Of a stretch of DNA of 32,357 bases, positions 7,343-14,614 are shown piece by piece (positions within the stretch are counted from its first letter, which is position 1; each line of letters begins with the position of its first letter). This DNA is from Opitutales bacterium UBA2995. GTDB taxonomy: Bacteria; Verrucomicrobiota; Verrucomicrobiia; Opitutales; UBA2995. The stretch covers positions 17,775 through 50,131 of the forward strand of contig DDZZ01000005.1 in assembly GCA_002346535.1 (NCBI GenBank), read 5' to 3'. The translations under genes and the position numbers were made by a program. The notes below the pieces were generated by a model. That model was not told the origin of the DNA. It searched no databases and was given only the letters and a program-made list of their open reading frames with translations.

Positions 7343-7350
7343 CTCTCCTT
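7343..7350 (-). promoter_or_regulatory. Strong ribosome-binding site of the PHP gene
   Basis: On the minus strand the sequence AAGGAGAG stands seven bases before the ATG at 7335. This is the clearest Shine-Dalgarno element noticed in the window and decides the start of the operon's first gene. No Pho box could be recognised upstream of it. Confidence 0.75.
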
Positions 7351-7421
7351 ACTGATTGGAATGGGTGATATCGCCTACGGCTTGGTAGGAACTCAATGTT
7401 TTCTGTTATTTTGCACTCCGT

Positions 7422-7599
7422 TTATCTACTGTCCATCTTCAGCGCTCCACAGCTATGCAAGGCGAGCAGCGCCATCTTGGTGCCTGCCTGGCTGATGTAG
7501 TGACGGCCGTCGCGGCGAGGAGAGTGGGTGAACCAACGGCCGCTTTGGCGCTGATTTGACTTCAGCCACTTTTAAATCGAATTGAGCTTTTCTTGGCAT
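7422..7599 (-). pseudogene. Decayed N-terminus of a tyrosine-type integrase (tentative)
   Basis: The minus strand from the ATG at 7599 reads 'MPRKAQFDLKVAEVK' and then 'SAPKRP'. After this the likely reading jumps frame twice, first through a 'LLAA' stretch and then through 'DGRHYISQAGTKMALLA', ending at the TAA at 7422-7424. A Lys/Arg-Pro start, a short gap, and then 'GRRxYxSxxTKxxAL' is the layout of the arm-binding N-terminus of tyrosine recombinases found in PVC genomes. Only about 55 residues remain and no catalytic domain follows, so it is a dead fragment. An in-frame ATG at 7641 would add 14 residues. Its position 115 bases from a tRNA 3' fragment supports the reading. Sequence similarity alone is weak. 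Confidence 0.4.
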
Positions 7600-7601
7600 A
7601 G

Positions 7602-7630
7602 TCTCCGAATAATCTCCGATAGATCGGAGA
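7602..7630. repeat. TCTCCGAA / TCTCCGAT direct repeat with inverted copy ATCGGAGA
   Basis: TCTCCGAA (7602-7609) is followed by TCTCCGAT (7613-7620) and, after two bases, by its exact inverted copy ATCGGAGA (7623-7630). This gives an 8-base stem with a 2-base centre plus an extra half-site. It sits immediately upstream of the ATG of the integrase remnant. It could be an operator or recombinase arm sites. Confidence 0.6.
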
Positions 7631-7713
7631 GAATCCAGCATAAATGGAGAACAATGAATCGCTTAAATACCTTTATAATATGGGAATTTACCGGTTTTTA
7701 CGGGAATTAGGCT

Positions 7714-7763
7714 GCGGTTTTCTAAATCGTAGGCCGGAGGTTCGAATCACCCCGTCCTATCCA
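7714..7763 (+). tRNA. 3' half of a tRNA-Arg (TCT): probable attachment-site remnant
   Basis: The geometry is exactly tRNA-like: anticodon stem GCGGT/ATCGT (with two G-T pairs), 7-base loop TTTCTAA with U33, anticodon TCT and A37, a 5-base variable loop, T-stem GGAGG, loop TTCGAAT, a partner strand CACCC with two mismatches, seven acceptor bases CGTCCTA, one discriminator base and CCA at 7761-7763. The bases upstream contain no complementary 5' acceptor strand and no D-arm. Only the part from the anticodon arm to the 3' end is present, which is the segment normally duplicated when an element integrates into a tRNA gene. It cannot be a working tRNA. Confidence 0.65.
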
Positions 7764-7820
7764 ATTCTAGTCAACGACTTACGTAATTATTAAATAAAAC
7801 TTTTTTAGCGAAAAATTCGA

Positions 7821-7850
7821 TTTACAACATTTTACAACAAATTTACCAAA
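7821..7850. repeat. Tandem TTTACAACAW decamers
   Basis: TTTACAACAT (7821-7830) and TTTACAACAA (7831-7840) follow each other directly, and a looser third copy (ATTTACCAAA) follows at 7841-7850. They lie 57 bases beyond the tRNA fragment in an AT-rich stretch. They resemble small recombinase- or regulator-binding direct repeats, but no function can be assigned. Confidence 0.5.
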
Positions 7851-7923
7851 AATGCTATATACGGAATCGATGATTCTGTTCAGATTATGCGACAAGTTCT
7901 CACCAAAGTCGACATGAGCCATG

Positions 7924-7938
7924 TTTTGCTAACAATGT
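7924..7938 (+). repeat. Leader motif copy 2 (GTTTTGCTAACAATG)
   Basis: This is an exact 15-base match to 512-526, again followed after a few bases by ATGAAGGCA and a signal-peptide coding region. See the entry at 512. Confidence 0.6.
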
Positions 7939-7942
7939 GCCC

Positions 7943-8119
7943 ATGAAGGCAAGAGGTGTATTTTTTCTTACCACTATCGTTGTTTCCTTAATCCACCATT
8001 CCTTGTCGGCAAATACTTCCGGCGATTGGACATACACGGTTACCGATAATCAAGCCACCATCCCCGAAAAAAATTGTTCCCTTGCCTGTCGGATGCAGAC
8101 TATAATGCGAGCATTATGA
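7943..8119 (+). pseudogene. Leader of a BspA-type leucine-rich-repeat surface protein, truncated
   Basis: The ATG at 7943 (preferred to the GTG six bases upstream) opens a signal peptide of about 23 residues followed by 'SGDWTYTVTDNQATI'. The phrase 'Y-T-V-T-D-x-x-A-T-I' directly after a signal peptide is the usual opening of BspA-like leucine-rich-repeat surface proteins in PVC bacteria, which continue for hundreds of residues. Here the reading then leaves the family pattern and stops at 8119, so the repeat region has been lost. The downstream frame at 8116 overlaps its end by four bases. The leader resembles the one at 533. Confidence 0.5.
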
Positions 8120-8400
8120 AAGAAATATTAATAGGTTTATTGGCAGGACTAGTTTTAGGTATTTCGCTAACTCTTGTTTTACAGTCAAAGAACACGAATA
8201 CCTCAAGGTACCAAATCATTCCCATAGAAACTCTCGATCGGGAAGAAGTTGTAGGCAGAACATCTATGGGTGTAATTAAAGCTATAAGATTAGACACAGT
8301 GACTGGAGAAACATTTCCACTACGTAATACGCTGCGGGGGGGATCCAACTCTATAATATCTGCTGACCATCCTGTTGAATATCAAACAGCAGAAGAATGA
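8116..8400 (+). CDS. Small membrane-anchored protein of unknown function
   Basis: A 94-residue protein from the ATG at 8116, with an N-terminal membrane segment at about residues 4-24 (rich in Leu, Gly and Ile) and a soluble part that begins 'RYQIIPIETL' and contains 'VIKAIRLDTVTGETF' near the middle. Small one-helix proteins with 'RYQ-I-P' and 'D-T-x-T-G-x-T-W/F' phrases occur in Verrucomicrobiota, by recollection rather than search, and have no known role. An upstream in-frame ATG at 8074 would add 14 residues lacking a leader and is less likely. Its ATGA overlaps the stop of the broken surface-protein frame. The intact reading frame amid remnants suggests it is functional. Confidence 0.55.
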   Translation: MKEILIGLLAGLVLGISLTLVLQSKNTNTSRYQIIPIETLDREEVVGRTSMGVIKAIRLDTVTGETFPLRNTLRGGSNSIISADHPVEYQTAEE

Positions 8401-8626
8401 CCAGATAGCATAGTACCAAAAAATTGACTAGCCCACCACTGAAGCACGCCTATTAATATTTCTCCTCCTCACTTTCGACACTGGTCTTTTGGGCGCTGCT
8501 CCCAAACAAATTGAGGAATAGAAAGTTGCTTAAGCCAACGGCAGCGGTGATGCAGCTTTGTATCTATCTGTGTGTTTTCTCTCAAGTAAGAGCTATTAAC
8601 GGTTTGTGAGCTTATAGGGCGACGTT

Positions 8627-9036
8627 AATTTTTTGGGCAATTTATTCAACTCCAAGAGCGAAGATGTCTTTGCCCTCGGTGAGCCAATTAAATGAAAAAT
8701 ACCACTAAGCAACTTGCTCATTTTAAAAACCATTAACAGGGAAACTCCTGTCACGCTTTACCAATACACATCAGGCGGTGGTCAGCCCGCATTTGATTTT
8801 TACAGAGAAGCCAAATACATGGATTTGGATAACCCGGTTATTTATGGATCAATAAATCGCTCCAATTTGAAGAATTAAAAGTCGGAACTTTCTCAGTTAA
8901 ACGGCTGTATTAGCTGGTATTTACCCACAATTATACACTAACCAATGAAGAAAATTACATGGTTGAATTTCTCAAAACAAATGGCTCCAAGGTTGTTGAA
9001 ACTCAAATCTTGAAGGACCCTAAGTCTATTACGTAG
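8627..9036 (+). pseudogene. Broken gene of unknown family
   Basis: In frame from 8627 the sequence reads 'EDVFALGEPIK', a TGA at 8693-8695, then 'INRETPVTLYQYTSGGGQP' and 'FDFYREAKYMDLDNPVIYGS', ending near 8878. Around 8850 the sensible reading moves to another frame: 'LQFEELKVGTFSVKRLY', a TAG, then 'NYTLTNEENYMVEFLKTNGS', ending at the TAG at 9034-9036. Protein-like composition on both sides of two nonsense codons and one frameshift indicates a decayed gene rather than noise. The family is not recognised, and there is no clear start. Apart from this, the stretch 8401-9130 shows nothing I can name. Confidence 0.45.
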
Positions 9037-9130
9037 ATACGAATCCAACAACTTCAACGTAGTCCTAACTCACGCTTTCCAGGAAAGATTTAGTCGCAAA
9101 TCAAAGAACTCATTAATAGTTTTAAGCTAC

Positions 9131-10645
9131 CTACCTTACGTTTCGAACGGGCAGATATTTACTGAGCTCAGCCTTGACCGACTCATATTTTGAAAAGGAA
9201 GCGAGATTCACCCATTCATTTGGATCAGCTTCATTATTATACAACTCTTCGCCGCCATCATTGTACCGAATATAGCGCCATTTATCGGTTTTAATTGCGT
9301 GATTCTGGTAACCAAAAGTGGTCAAGACAGGTTTGTCCCACTCCGATTCCGGATTCTCCAATAAGGGAACAAGACTTTGACCATCGAGTCCGTCGCGCTC
9401 TGGCACGCCCGTCATTTCAACCATGGTCGGGTATAAATCAATAAGACTAACCGGCCGGTGACATAGCTGTCCTTTGGCCGCAACACCTTTTCCTGCAATT
9501 ATCATAGTCGTTCTGGTTGTAACGTCCCACAAAGCATGTTTTCTCCAATGCTGTTTCTCACCCAAGTGCCAACCATGATCCCCCCACAAAACAATTATGG
9601 TATTGTCTGCATGTTTGCTATTTTCCACAGCATCGATCAACCGACCGATATGATGGTCTACAAAGGTGATAGTCGCAAGATAACTTTGAACTGCCTTTTC
9701 CCATTGGCCATGCTTGGTGACCATGTAGTGATCCTCGCCGTGCGTAGCAAAATTACGTGCGCTTGATACTTGGTGCACTTCGATGGCGAACTTTTTACCC
9801 CAATAAGGCAAATCATCACGGTCATGGTCCAAGACCTCTGGAAGTACGATACTTTCTTTTGGATGCTTCTCGAAATACTTCCGGGGCGCATACCAGGGCA
9901 GGTGGGGCTTGGTAAATCCACAGGCTATAAAGAAGGGTTTATCGTGCGATTTTTTGATTTCAGAAATCGCCCAATCAACATTCTTCACATCGAATAACTC
10001 TGAATCCTCAACATCCAATGGCCCCCAGGGTGCCCATGCCTCTTCAGAAAGGCCTTCGTCACGCTCGCCAACTCGTCTTCTATCTCTATGAGGCTCATTA
10101 TAATAATCCCAGGAAGCCTCATCGTATGAACCTGAACCGTGGAAGGTTTTTCCTCCGCCTTGAACGGAATAATTTCCTGCCCAACGCAAGTACTGCATCA
10201 AGGTAAAAACAGTCGGAATTTTGTCCCGCATCATTTCACCGTTACCGTAAACTCCGGAATTGGAGGGCAATAAACCGGAAAACAAACTCACCCGAGAAGG
10301 ATTACACAATGGAGCATTACAAAAGGCCTTGGCAAAAGAAACACCCATACCAGCCAACCGATCGATATTTGGGGTTTTTGTCTGTGGATGACCACCCAGG
10401 TGCCCTACCCAATCGTTTAAATCATCAACCGGGATGAAAAGGATGTTTGGAGGCGACGCAATCGCCAGAGGATGAACGAAGACGGATATAGGTAGAAAAA
10501 GGAGCAAAAAATAAATTATAAGAGGGACCTTGCACCGCGATTCCAATTGAAACGATCGATCGGAGAATAAAGTCCCTCTTACAGTAAATATTCGCCTAAT
10601 CAATGTTGTAACAGCTATTACTACTCTATTAAGAAAGCACTTCAT
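9131..10645 (-). CDS. Exported sulfatase, iduronate-2-sulfatase-like
   Basis: A formylglycine-dependent sulfatase, 504 residues in this reading. The modified residue is C114 in 'CNPSR', followed by 'VSLFSGLLPS'. Metal ligands D74-D75 are in 'PVDDLND' and a later 'WGDHGWHLGEKQHW' supplies further ligands. The overall pattern resembles iduronate-2-sulfatases (SulfAtlas S1_7-like; subfamily from memory). The hydrophobic signal segment begins only near residue 41, after an odd basic leader containing a 9-base inverted repeat; the true start may lie elsewhere, but no other ATG precedes the domain. It begins 5 bases after the next sulfatase ends, so the pair is co-transcribed. It removes sulfate esters from a carbohydrate or similar substrate in the periplasm or outside the cell. 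Confidence 0.87.
   Translation of the reverse strand: MKCFLNRVVIAVTTLIRRIFTVRGTLFSDRSFQLESRCKVPLIIYFLLLFLPISVFVHPLAIASPPNILFIPVDDLNDWVGHLGGHPQTKTPNIDRLAGMGVSFAKAFCNAPLCNPSRVSLFSGLLPSNSGVYGNGEMMRDKIPTVFTLMQYLRWAGNYSVQGGGKTFHGSGSYDEASWDYYNEPHRDRRRVGERDEGLSEEAWAPWGPLDVEDSELFDVKNVDWAISEIKKSHDKPFFIACGFTKPHLPWYAPRKYFEKHPKESIVLPEVLDHDRDDLPYWGKKFAIEVHQVSSARNFATHGEDHYMVTKHGQWEKAVQSYLATITFVDHHIGRLIDAVENSKHADNTIIVLWGDHGWHLGEKQHWRKHALWDVTTRTTMIIAGKGVAAKGQLCHRPVSLIDLYPTMVEMTGVPERDGLDGQSLVPLLENPESEWDKPVLTTFGYQNHAIKTDKWRYIRYNDGGEELYNNEADPNEWVNLASFSKYESVKAELSKYLPVRNVR
10520..10580 (-). repeat. Inverted repeat AAGAGGGAC / GTCCCTCTT within a sulfatase leader
   Basis: AAGAGGGAC (10520-10528) and its exact inverse GTCCCTCTT (10572-10580) are 43 bases apart, inside the doubtful N-terminal extension of the sulfatase gene. 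On the coding strand a TATAAT sequence follows the second arm. The pair could form an mRNA stem or be an operator, and it casts doubt on the annotated start. Confidence 0.45.
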
Positions 10646-10650
10646 CTCGA

Positions 10651-12462
10651 CTATTTCTTGGTCACGTAAACGTAGTAAGCACTCAACGTGGTCGTTGGGC
10701 CACGGAACCAGGTATGAAGTGCGATCGGTCCTTTTTTAAGCGGAACGGTAAAAGTAATCGCTTTGTCATTCGCACCCACAGGTTTATTTAAACCTTCAAA
10801 TCGGTAAGGTTGTTTATCTGCAATATCCAAGTGGTGATAATCGTTCAGATAAAAACTCGCCATGTAAATTTCAAGGTGTCCGCTTCCATTCTCCGCAGGA
10901 GCATTGATCGGACGGTCAATTTCTATAGGCCAACGGCGCAATTCAAAGTCATACACACCATCTTCAGCTACCTCCAGCATCCAGTAGCCGCTCTTCTCAT
11001 CCCCTCTGCGAATCTGGCGTTGTTGATCAATAAAAACGTCGAGCCATTCACAACCGGTAAGACGCGATGGATTTTCATGCTCACTGCCAATGATCACTCT
11101 TTGGACATCATTTGCATTCGGACCTACATCCGCCCACCATTCATCCAATTTCTTACGCATCTTCGCTAACACCTTGGGATATTTATGAATAACATTGTTT
11201 TGCTGGAGAGGATCTGACTCCAGATTGTATAGCTCACGATCTTCAAGCAATCGCCAGCGCTTCCAAAGCACTTCACCCAGATTCCTCTGCATGTGCGTTT
11301 GCGCGAACGGCGTTGGATAATTAACGAATCCTGGCATACGACTATAATTAATAATCAACATCCGATCTTTCGGAACGACGGCTCTCCCACGCAAAATAGA
11401 AGCCAGGCTCATTCCATCAAACTTTGCATCATTGGGTATATCGCAAAGATCAAGCAGGGTCGGCAGCAAGTCCTGAACCTGGGTGAGACCGTGAATATCA
11501 TGAGGGTCCATAAGGCCACCATTGGGCCAACTGATATAGCAGGGTACGCGGTGACCCCCTTCCCAAAGTTCAGTTTTTTGACCACGCATTCCGGCATTAT
11601 AATAACGTGGACCCATGGTACTTCCATTGTCCGTCTGAAAAATGACGATGGTATCGTCCCTCAACGCTTCATCGGAAAGAAACTTAATCATAACACCTAA
11701 ATTGGTATCAATGTTTCGGATCATACCCAAGTAATCGGCGAGACGTAATTTTAGTTCGCTGTCCAAATGCGCAAATTCGGGCTGGGTCAGGACCTCCTTA
11801 AGGGCCGCTTTATCTTCATCTTTTGCAACCAATGGCCCATGCGGAGTATTGGTCGAGATAAAGGCGAAGAAAGGCTTCCCTGCCTGGGCTGCTTTCTTCA
11901 TAAATGAAATTCCCTCCTCAAAAAAAATGTCGGCACAATACCCCTTATACTTCTTCCACTTCCCATTGTTGACATAAGTGTCGTCAAAGTAGTCATTACC
12001 CCAATAATCCGGCACCGAACCGACGTGCGAAGAAGGGAACCAGCACGTCTCATCAAATCCGCGATCCTCAGGCCTGAATGGATAGTTGGCCCCTAAATGC
12101 CATTTCCCAAATAAACCGGTCACATATCCGGCATCTCCAAAAAAATTGGCCATTGTCGACAACCCCGAACGCAGCAAGGCGCGCCCGCTGCTCACATTAA
12201 TGGCTCCATTTCGGGCAGCGTCCAATCCGGTCATGAGCTGTCCTCGTGTGGGCGCACACATAGGAGATACGTGGTAGTCTTCCAATCGCAAACTCACACC
12301 GTGTAGGCGATCGAGATAAGGTGTTTTAAGAATTGGGTTTCCGTTAACCGAAAGTTCGGGGTAACCTTGGTCGTCGGTCATAACGATAATGACGTTGGGT
12401 TGTTTCGCCAACGCTGCCGTTACGATGACGTTTAAGAAAAAGAAGAAGAAAATTGATTTCAT
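10651..12462 (-). CDS. Exported arylsulfatase with C-terminal beta-rich domain
   Basis: A 603-residue sulfatase with a signal peptide (hydrophobic residues 4-18, cleavage near ALA-KQ). The catalytic site is C69 in 'CAPTRG', the residue converted to formylglycine, with D30-D31 in 'MTDDQGYPE' and 'FGKWHLG' around residue 118. The sulfatase domain runs to about residue 450. A C-terminal region (about 455-603) rich in aromatic and beta-type sequence ends in 'YYVYVTKK' and may bind substrate. It is transcribed directly before the iduronate-sulfatase-like gene. Substrate unknown; a sulfated polysaccharide or aryl sulfate is likely by family. Confidence 0.88.
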   Translation of the reverse strand: MKSIFFFFFLNVIVTAALAKQPNVIIVMTDDQGYPELSVNGNPILKTPYLDRLHGVSLRLEDYHVSPMCAPTRGQLMTGLDAARNGAINVSSGRALLRSGLSTMANFFGDAGYVTGLFGKWHLGANYPFRPEDRGFDETCWFPSSHVGSVPDYWGNDYFDDTYVNNGKWKKYKGYCADIFFEEGISFMKKAAQAGKPFFAFISTNTPHGPLVAKDEDKAALKEVLTQPEFAHLDSELKLRLADYLGMIRNIDTNLGVMIKFLSDEALRDDTIVIFQTDNGSTMGPRYYNAGMRGQKTELWEGGHRVPCYISWPNGGLMDPHDIHGLTQVQDLLPTLLDLCDIPNDAKFDGMSLASILRGRAVVPKDRMLIINYSRMPGFVNYPTPFAQTHMQRNLGEVLWKRWRLLEDRELYNLESDPLQQNNVIHKYPKVLAKMRKKLDEWWADVGPNANDVQRVIIGSEHENPSRLTGCEWLDVFIDQQRQIRRGDEKSGYWMLEVAEDGVYDFELRRWPIEIDRPINAPAENGSGHLEIYMASFYLNDYHHLDIADKQPYRFEGLNKPVGANDKAITFTVPLKKGPIALHTWFRGPTTTLSAYYVYVTKK

Positions 12463-12623
12463 AGTTAGTTGTAGGTGTTAAAGTAAGGTTCCAGTTTGGT
12501 ATCAGCTAGGTAACATGAATAATACGAGCGAGCCATGAGGCTGTCGAACGGGTTTTTCCTCAGCCGAAGCAGCAATAATTCAGAGTATCCAAAATATTCT
12601 TACAATTTTAGATTTAGTAAATT

Positions 12624-14189
12624 TCATTCCGGTCTCTCTTCCACCTTCCAGTTTTTATTAGCCATACGACCGTAATGCGGGTAGTAATCCCAGTTGACGG
12701 CACCCCCAACTACCCGAGGGTCTTTAGTCTTTTCCAGGTAGTCAAATAATTGACGCCGCAAAAAGTTTTGAGTGCTCAGGTATTTTTGGTTACCAGCTAG
12801 ATTGTTCATCTGATGTGGATCATCTTTTAGAATGTAAAATTCTTCAGCAGGATGTTTTCCGAAAGACAACTCCGCCAAATAAGCCACCTCATGTTTGTAA
12901 CGATTTTCAACCATGTAATCCTTAGTCGGTGAATTATCGTATTCACCAAACGGAATCAACCTGTTACAAACAGCAGGATCCGGAGATCCTGCCGGCCAAC
13001 GGTCAGGCTCGAAATTATAGATATACATATATTCCTCCGTCCGAATAGCCCGACTTGGATAGCCTTTTCCCCTAGCCCGCGCACCACTGTGCCTTTCAAA
13101 CGCAATGTAGGCGGCGTTCCTCGGTATGTTCGGACTGTTAGCAAACAAATCCATCATACTATGCCCAGTCATCATTTCAGGAACAACCAAACCGGCGGCT
13201 TCCAAAAAGGTCGGTGCCAGTTCGCTCAAATTAACCGGCGCATTGATCACTCGACCAGGGTTCTTTATACCCTTTGCCCAGCAAATAGCCAAAGGAACTT
13301 TAGAACCATGATCATAGAGCGTCGCTTTCCCCCGGGGAAATGGCATACCATTATCACTGGTTACCACAATTATGGTATTGTCCAGCCAGCCCCGTTTTTC
13401 CACGAGGGCAATCGCCCGTTGCACCATCGAATCGAAGTGCTCAATCTCAACCAAGTAGTCGAGAATGTCGCTACGCACGATATCGTTATCAGGAAAGATC
13501 GGAGGCACAATGATCTTGGCCGAATCCTTGCCCGTTTTTATTCCGATACCATTCTCAAAAGCTCGATGTGGTTCGCTAGTGCCCAGCCAAAAACAAAAAG
13601 GCTGATCATCGGAAACTTTCGATAGAAAGGTTTCAAAGTTTCCGGCATAGTCAGTATCGCGAATGGCACTAAAACGCGGTTTTATACTTTTACCAGTGTA
13701 ATTGGCACCTGCAGGATTTTCAGTCCTGCCGCCAGGTTCTAATCGCCCTGGCCCCCATCCCTTTCCGGTATATCCAACTTTGTAGCCCGCCTGCTTAAGT
13801 TCCTCCGTATAAGTAACAAACTTTGACTGAAGCGTACTCCAAATGTTAGCGGCTTCTTCTAGTCGCCAAATGTGTTGCCCGGTCAGAATCGCACTTCGTG
13901 AAGGACCACAAGTAGGGGCATCACAAAAGGAATTCACGAACCTCAAGCCTTCATTGGCCACCCGATCAAAAGCATGTGTACTTATGACAGGATCGCCGTT
14001 CGCAGTGGTATGTGCCCAGGATTGATCATCGGATATGCAGAACAAAATGTTAGGCCTTTCCTCGGCTTGTAGAAAGTGCCTGTCTTGTGTTTTTTTTTGT
14101 AGTTCTTGAGCAGTCACGGAAGCTTGGAATAGAAAATAGCTGTTTATGGAAACACAAAATAGAACAAGAGCTTTAAACATGGGATTCAT
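12624..14189 (-). CDS. Exported sulfatase, heparan N-sulfatase-like, paralogue A
   Basis: A 521-residue sulfatase with a signal segment at about residues 5-27. It has 'CISDDQSWAHT' (D54-D55) and catalytic C94 in 'CGPSR', followed by 'SAILTGQ'. The body resembles the sulfamidase/heparan N-sulfatase branch (S1_8-like, from memory), ending 'VNWDYYPHYGRM'. It is a close paralogue of the gene at 14615; long stretches are nearly identical, for example 'EIEHFDSMVQRA' against 'EIEHFDSMVERA'. A 17-residue Gln/Lys-rich insert between signal and domain (about residues 28-44) is absent from the paralogue. It is separated by 161 bases from the next sulfatase. Whether it cuts O- or N-sulfate cannot be read from sequence. 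Confidence 0.88.
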   Translation of the reverse strand: MNPMFKALVLFCVSINSYFLFQASVTAQELQKKTQDRHFLQAEERPNILFCISDDQSWAHTTANGDPVISTHAFDRVANEGLRFVNSFCDAPTCGPSRSAILTGQHIWRLEEAANIWSTLQSKFVTYTEELKQAGYKVGYTGKGWGPGRLEPGGRTENPAGANYTGKSIKPRFSAIRDTDYAGNFETFLSKVSDDQPFCFWLGTSEPHRAFENGIGIKTGKDSAKIIVPPIFPDNDIVRSDILDYLVEIEHFDSMVQRAIALVEKRGWLDNTIIVVTSDNGMPFPRGKATLYDHGSKVPLAICWAKGIKNPGRVINAPVNLSELAPTFLEAAGLVVPEMMTGHSMMDLFANSPNIPRNAAYIAFERHSGARARGKGYPSRAIRTEEYMYIYNFEPDRWPAGSPDPAVCNRLIPFGEYDNSPTKDYMVENRYKHEVAYLAELSFGKHPAEEFYILKDDPHQMNNLAGNQKYLSTQNFLRRQLFDYLEKTKDPRVVGGAVNWDYYPHYGRMANKNWKVEERPE

Positions 14190-14388
14190 ACAATCTCGAC
14201 AATTTAAGAAAAATTCTCAACATCCAGATTCCTGCAAAATAAGCAATTTTTGAATCTAAAATTTTGCCAATGTCCTGGAGGTATTTGTAACACGCAATTC
14301 AATATCTCCGCAACTAACCTAACCTCAGCTCTCTAATTTTAAAACCATAATACGCCGAAGCTTATTTCGAGGTTAAAGCCCCAAACTA

Positions 14389-14600
14389 CTATTTGTTACT
14401 ATTAGCGTTCACAGTCTTTTCAGCACCTTTGGTATGCGGATACTGAATTCGCAGACCGGTGCGGGATTGCAAAAGTTCCCAGGCTATTTTGGGAAATTCC
14501 AAACCAACACTCACTAATCGATAAAATTATATACCTGCCCAATTTCCGAAGTTGTCTCGAAATTGAGCCCTATGAAACTATTAAAACCACCGGTTAATCC
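14389..14600 (-). pseudogene. Possible coding remnant between the tandem sulfatases
   Basis: The 425-base gap holds a minus-strand stretch that reads 'FPKIAWELLQSRTGLRIQYP' and ends at a TAG at 14389-14391. Upstream, in the neighbouring frame, 'FIGLNFETTSEIGQVYNF' could be its continuation after a one-base shift near 14520. No start codon or family is recognised. It may be a fragment left by the duplication that made the two sulfatases. Confidence 0.25.
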
Positions 14601-14614
14601 ATTAACCAATCGAC

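Noticed and set aside
8101..8106. TATAAT just before the small membrane gene at 8116
   Set aside because: No -35 element stands at a 16-18 base distance and the site is only 9 bases from the start codon, so a promoter call is not supported.
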